This document shows, one piece after another, positions 59,735 through 64,000 of a stretch of 64,000 nucleotides of DNA; the first letter of the stretch is position 1, and each line of letters opens with the position of its first letter. The position numbers were made by a program, and so were the translations under genes. The notes below the pieces were generated by a model, which saw only the letters and a list, made by a program, of their open reading frames with translations, had not been told where the DNA came from and ran no database searches. Origin of the DNA: Cyclina sinensis (Eukaryota > Mollusca > Bivalvia > Venerida > Veneridae); the NCBI GenBank assembly GCA_012932295.1, contig JAAONU010000098.1:62001-126000 (forward strand), written 5' to 3'.

Positions 59735-60692
59735 AGTATTTATATTGAAATCGAAACCAAAATACACTATTTTATTCCATAGTTCATAAGCTTGGTAATA
59801 CAGTTCAATTTCTTTTTCTTCGTTGTGTGTCTATTTCTTTTATGTTATGGTGCATATGCTTTTTTCCTATCTTTGTACATCCAGTATACTTGAGACTTTT
59901 GAAATTGCAACAGAGCGTCTATGGACAATGAAAACGCAGCCGAGCGTGTTGAGCCAGATATTTTCTAAACTTTGAGCTCTGTGTCTGCGAAAAAGTGTAC
60001 GGAGATACAGCAATAAATCAGACAATTATTTCAACATCATGATTAAAATTGCGGTCTGTAATAATTTATTAGACCTTGATTTCTAAACAGTGAGTATCTT
60101 AATGTAATATAAAGTTTATTTCATAGTGAAGGGGTTATAATAACGAAAAATCTTCTTCACGAGCGTAGCGCGAATTTTGTGACGGAAAGATGGACTAAAC
60201 AGACAAAAAACCATACACCCCTCAACCGCGTTTCATTTCAGTAGATCTGTGGGAATAAAAAGAAGCCACATCATTTATCAATCACTCTGACGGTATTTAC
60301 AAGCACAGACAGAAACATTAAAGCAAGAAAGCAACTATCAATATCGGATGGAAAATTGCATTACAATATTGTGGATGTGTTCACATGCACAATTCAGTTA
60401 CTGTGCAATAACAATTGGATGCTTTTAGATTATTACCCCTAGACTGATAAGATATTTGCAAATATGTGACATAAGCATGTTTTCCCTGAGTAATGTGTTT
60501 ACATCCCAATGTTACGATAACCTTCTGACCGATTTAAAGATGATGTGTTTGTTCTTAGATCAAATAACTCCCGTGTTTTAATCTAGAGTTGACAATACTT
60601 GAAATGGATACACAACGGTTAGCAAACAAAATATTGAAGTTTAAACTGCCGGGTTCAAAATAAATAACGAAACTTGACTAATTACAATTTGA
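59735..60692. repeat. 1.55-kb dispersed repeat, second copy, right part
   Basis: Matches 38111-39217 (shared GAAATCGAAAC, CCATAGTTCATAA, GCGTCTATGGACAATGAAAA, CTGCCGGGTTCAAAAT). It ends at ATTTGATA, immediately before the long palindrome. Confidence 0.75.
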
Positions 60693-61470
60693 TATTTTGT
60701 TCGAAAAACGCGCGACAATGTCAAACGAACTATCGCGATGTCATATTGTATTGTCGCGCTATAAAAGCGCGAAATATCGCAGTGTCGCTTCGCATTGTCG
60801 TGCGTTGTATCGCATTGTCGCGGTGTCGCGTCGTCCGTTGCTTTCTGCACTAGTGAAGGCCTCGACGCACGACAACGGGACACGACGCTCGACAATGCGA
60901 AGCGACGCGACGTGACATTTTCACAATGTCGTATTGTCTCCCGTCGTGTCTGTGCCTATACTGCGACACACGAAAATGCCAAACGACACTAGACAATGCG
61001 ACGTGACGCTCGAAAACGCAAAGCGTCACTAGACAATGCCACGCGACATTCATTGGTATATCATCGCATTGTCTGGTATCGGTTCGCGTTTTCGAGCGTC
61101 GCTTCACGTAGTCAAGTGTCGTTTGGCATTCTCGTGGGTCTTGATACAGGCACAGACACGACGGGAGACAATGCGATACGATACTGTGAAAATGTAACGT
61201 CGCGTTGACGCGCATCGCTTCGCATTGTCGAGCGTCGTATCGCAACATACACACATGCAGAACGCGAATGACGACAACGCGACGCGACATCTGGACAACG
61301 CGACGCGACACAGTTACAATGCGATACGATGCACAACAATGCGAACTGACAATGTGATATTTCGCGCTATTATAAAGCGACAATACGGTATGAAATCGCG
61401 ATATTTCGTTAGACATTGTCGCGCGTCACTTCGAGTTGTCGAGCGTCGTATCGCATTTTTGAAACCAACA
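60693..61470. mobile_element. ~770-bp long imperfect palindrome (foldback/MITE-like)
   Basis: The arms pair around a centre near 61050-61065. For example GACGCTCGACAATGCGAAGC (60890) pairs with GCTTCGCATTGTCGAGCGTC (61219), and GCACAGACACGACGGGAGAC (61151) pairs with GTCTCCCGTCGTGTCTGTGC (60934). The outermost parts (AAAAACGCGCGAC / TCGCATTTTTGAAAC) also pair. The sequence is built from CGACAATGCGA and GTCGCGT words and is far richer in CpG than its surroundings. Open frames on both strands are by-products. Target duplication is not clear. Confidence 0.88.
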
Positions 61471-61999
61471 ACAACAATAAAATTGTGGATTGTGAAGTAG
61501 CAAAATGGGAGGCTTGGTTTCATGGATTTATCTAAATTTAGACAAATTGTGTATGTAGATAAAAATTCTTTTCATTTATAATCAACATCTAAGTTTATGT
61601 GTCTAGTTGAAATAAAAAAAGTTTGAGTTACTGCAATTTACACATTATTGCTACCAAAGACCACTCGTTCATTTTAATTCATAGTTACAGCATAAAAGAT
61701 AAAAGTCATTTACATTTGATTTTCTAATATATAAATAAATTATTTTATTATCATGTTTAGAACAAAAGAGAATTCAATCAGTCATAGTTTTGAAATCAAT
61801 CTATAAATTAGTTTTTTTTCGGAATTTTGTAGACTGCAATATTTAAAATAGTCATAGTAAACAATTTCTGAGCACTTGTAGTTTAATTAATAAAACACCT
61901 CTAAGATTTTTACATTAGAGGCTCAATGAGGACATCTGAGTTTGAATTTCAGCGTAAGCTGAATTTGATGAACCATAAAAGAAAAAAAGAAAATTTTAT
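61471..61999. other. AT-rich, nothing recognised
   Basis: No gene, RNA or repeat end is recognisable. Confidence 0.5.
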
Positions 62000-62460
62000 G
62001 TTTTAATAATAATTGAAATAATAGTTATCTTCCCCAAAATTATTTTTTGTCTTTAATTCATCCAAATTGTATTCAAATGTACCTCTGTCGGATATAGGAC
62101 TGATTATTTTTAGCTCGTTTCCCTTCTCAAGCCTTTTAAGGGATTTCTGCTTTGCATGAGTGCACTTTGACTGCTCTGAGAAGATTTTGTGAGAACATGT
62201 GTTACAGCTAAGCTTTCTGTCGATACTTGACAATATTTCTGATAGTTGAGGGCTCGTACTCATCACCATCTGGTTTTCTCAAGGAGAAAATAAAATTTCC
62301 TAAGTACTCACCTAGAAGGTCTGAGTCTATTTCATGGAGATTTCTATCTTATCCTTTGGTAATGAGAATGCGCCTAAACTTAGCAACATCTGAAAGTGTT
62401 TTGTTTAATGTATTTTGTTTTCTTCAGCTTGAATTTTAAGTCTTAACCCATCAGATGTAA
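62000..62460 (-). pseudogene. Crypton-type tyrosine-recombinase-derived gene fragment
   Basis: Minus strand, N to C: DVAKFRRILITKG, a stop, DSDLLGEYLGNFIFSLRKPD then EYEPSTIRNI, a frameshift, then ILSSIDRKLSC, FSEQSKCTHAKQKSLKRLEK and GNELK. This series (F..FL..K...., L..YL..F....RK.DG.EYEP.T, .SIDR.L, ..F......L..K.K.LKR.GKGN) is the N-terminal SAM-like part of Crypton/KIAA1958/ZMYM-type proteins. The catalytic Arg-His-Tyr domain should follow but the frame ends near 62003. A stop and a frameshift make it a pseudogene. Confidence 0.62.
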
Positions 62461-62939
62461 TTTCCAAAACATTCTGTCTGTTGTCCTTACATTTTGTTGT
62501 ATTAGCTTCATTTTTGTAAGACTGTGTAAGTAACAATGGAATGTAAAACATTTGTAATAGTATTAGCTTTTGATACATCTGTTCTTTTATGGCTTGGATG
62601 TGGCTTTTCATTCATTTCAGTAAACAACAGATCAATGTCAAAACCATTATCAAGCAAACACTCGTTACTGGACATTTATAGCTGTTATACTTTTCTGAGA
62701 CTTATTGTGATCATTTGTTTCGCAGAAATCATCCCAAACGATGTCGATGTTCCCTGGCTTAAAGTTTCACTCAGGATATTCCAGAATCTACGGTTTTTGA
62801 CAGCTCAGCTGAAAATGCTTACCAACTGACCAGTGTTACTATAAACACATGTTTTACTATAACTCATAATTAGGTCACGGTGTTAAAAAAACATCGTAGG
62901 CCGTTAGTTTCTTCATCGTAGGCTATAAGTTTATTCATA

Positions 62940-63769
62940 CAGTAAAAACTCACGATGCGACCAACTCAATATACAGACCAACTCAATATTACGAACCTTT
63001 ACTTCTGGTCCCGATATTTTTACTATATATTCTATTGTTAGTTAAACTCAGTAATAAGCAGCTGTTGACTTTAGCTATTCATCAAAGGTCGCTGTCGGCA
63101 AACTTGTTTACACAAACATGTACATAATGGGCACCTCGTGTTAATCGGTGTTAATTGATAATTTGACAGGTCAAAAGGATCTAGGTGTGGATAATTTACT
63201 TTAAGGTTGGTAGTTATCGGTTCAATTGTTTATGACACCCTTATTAGAGTAGACTGCGGCTTACTGCACTATAAATTTTCTATTGTTATAGTCACTGATG
63301 CGCAAACGAGTTAATGCAACACTAAAATCCAAAATTTTGTGAGATTTACGTATCATTTTACATTTTTATTTTGATTGATACACATTGTTATGAGCATGTT
63401 TTGTTCTTTTATTAATTTATGTTTTATTGAATATGATCTCTTTAGTTAGGAAATACAAACATGATAGCCGAGCAAAAGTTACTTAACAGACTGAAAGAAA
63501 AGTATACCCAAACAATATTTTTTGCAATTTATATAGATTTAACCATATATTGACCATTATTCTGATCAAATCATTTGTTATCAAAGTAAGGACAAATAAA
63601 ACAAATAAAATATGCTCAGTGACACTACAATTGACGCAAAACACATACTTGGTCGATAAATCTACCATACACCTTCATGTCATCATCTGAACTCAATTTT
63701 AGGACCAACTCAATATTAAGACCACTTATTGCTGGTCCCAGAGGTGGTCTCATTATTGAGGTTTTACTG
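62940..63769. mobile_element. 830-bp MITE-like element with TA target duplication
   Basis: The left end CAGTAAAAACTCACGATGCG (after TA, 62938-62939) and right end GAGGTTTTACTG (before TA, 63770-63771) are inverted repeats. The similarity extends inward through ACCAACTCAATAT/ATATTGAGTTGGT-type words and CTGGTCC (62960-63015 against 63692-63750). There is no transposase; the interior is AT-rich. Ends of CAG...CTG with TA suggest mobilisation by a Tc1/mariner-type enzyme. Confidence 0.6.
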
Positions 63770-63879
63770 TATTTATTTTCTAATCCCCTGCCGCTTAGCG
63801 GGGATGGTCTTCTAGGAATGGCCTTCGTCTTCAGTAAGAATTTCGTGTCCCTCAATAACTTTTGAACTCATGAAAAGTT

Positions 63880-64000
63880 TTTAAAATAACTGAGCACAAA
63901 AGATCACCATTATGAGATGATGGGCATATTGCAACAACCAAGTCGCTACACCAAGGCAAAGGTCACACTTAAAGGACATGTATATAAAATTCCACATTTC
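63880..64000. repeat. Start of another AGGTCA-family repeat, cut by the window end
   Basis: GAGCACAAAAGATCACC, AGATGATGGGCATATTGCAAC and CAAGGCAAAGGTCACACTT are words common to such repeats. Confidence 0.4.

Noticed and set aside
60641..61523. Several Arg/Ser-rich frames on both strands, up to 188 residues
   Set aside because: They are translations of the palindromic CGACAATGCGA-type repeats; both strands look alike because the block is a palindrome.

Overview
The window looks like AT-rich, repeat-dense nuclear DNA of a bivalve mollusc. The evidence is multi-exon genes with GT-AG introns, many arrays built on AGGTCA-type words with a unit of about 145 bp, the repeat ends 'AGCTCACC...GGTGAGC' and 'AGCTCGACTA', tRNA-derived SINE material, Tc1/mariner DNA and a Ty3/gypsy-type env-bearing LTR element. 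The taxon is an inference from repeat style; nothing in the sequence names a species. No bacterial features (operons, ribosome binding sites, CRISPR) are present.

1-15.1 kb (+): the 3' part of one spliced gene, six exons with matching phases (284-469, 5238-5405, 6020-6177, 6835-6880, 12302-13312, 14421-14917). It encodes at least 687 residues: an RRM of the PARP14/NMI-like kind, a linker, a trypsin-fold (PA clan) peptidase domain with a recognisable His/Asp/Ser triad, and a short C-terminal coiled coil. Its introns hold a diverged minisatellite (3.4-4.9 kb), a ~150-bp array (7.0-8.0 kb), a tandem array of tRNA-like SINE dimers (9.4-10.9 kb) and a CA microsatellite.

15.5-25.5 kb: a 3.35-kb repeat element with TIR-like ends filled by a ~145-bp AGGTCA array, then a 3.8-copy tandem array of a 1,572-bp unit. 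Each unit carries a Cys-rich terminal-exon-like segment (open only in copy 1, sharing a frameshift in copies 2-4), and each of the first three carries a promoter-like block.

25.5-40 kb: mostly non-coding. It holds an AGGTCA repeat element (27.8-29.6 kb), a SINE remnant, a decayed Tc1/mariner element with intact TIRs (32.11-33.45 kb), two more bivalve-type repeats, and a 1.55-kb dispersed repeat (37.67-39.22 kb).

40.8-45 kb (+): the last three exons of a carbohydrate sulfotransferase (CHST15-like), with a GC-AG intron.

46.4-61.5 kb: a small minisatellite, a transposase fragment, and a second copy of the 1.55-kb repeat split into two halves (48.41-48.88 and 59.74-60.69 kb). Between the halves lie a palindromic 31-bp minisatellite and a young 7.07-kb LTR element (52,176-59,244). 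That element has two 1,814-bp LTRs that differ at only a few positions, a gag scrap, no pol, and an F-type env gene. Each LTR contains a 90-bp internal duplication that brackets an intron-like segment. Right after the second half lies a ~770-bp long imperfect palindrome.

61.5-64 kb: a Crypton/tyrosine-recombinase-derived pseudogene fragment (-), an 830-bp TA-flanked MITE-like element, and the start of another repeat.

No set of neighbouring genes works as a pathway here. The two real host genes, an RRM-peptidase and a sulfotransferase, are unrelated and separated by repeats.
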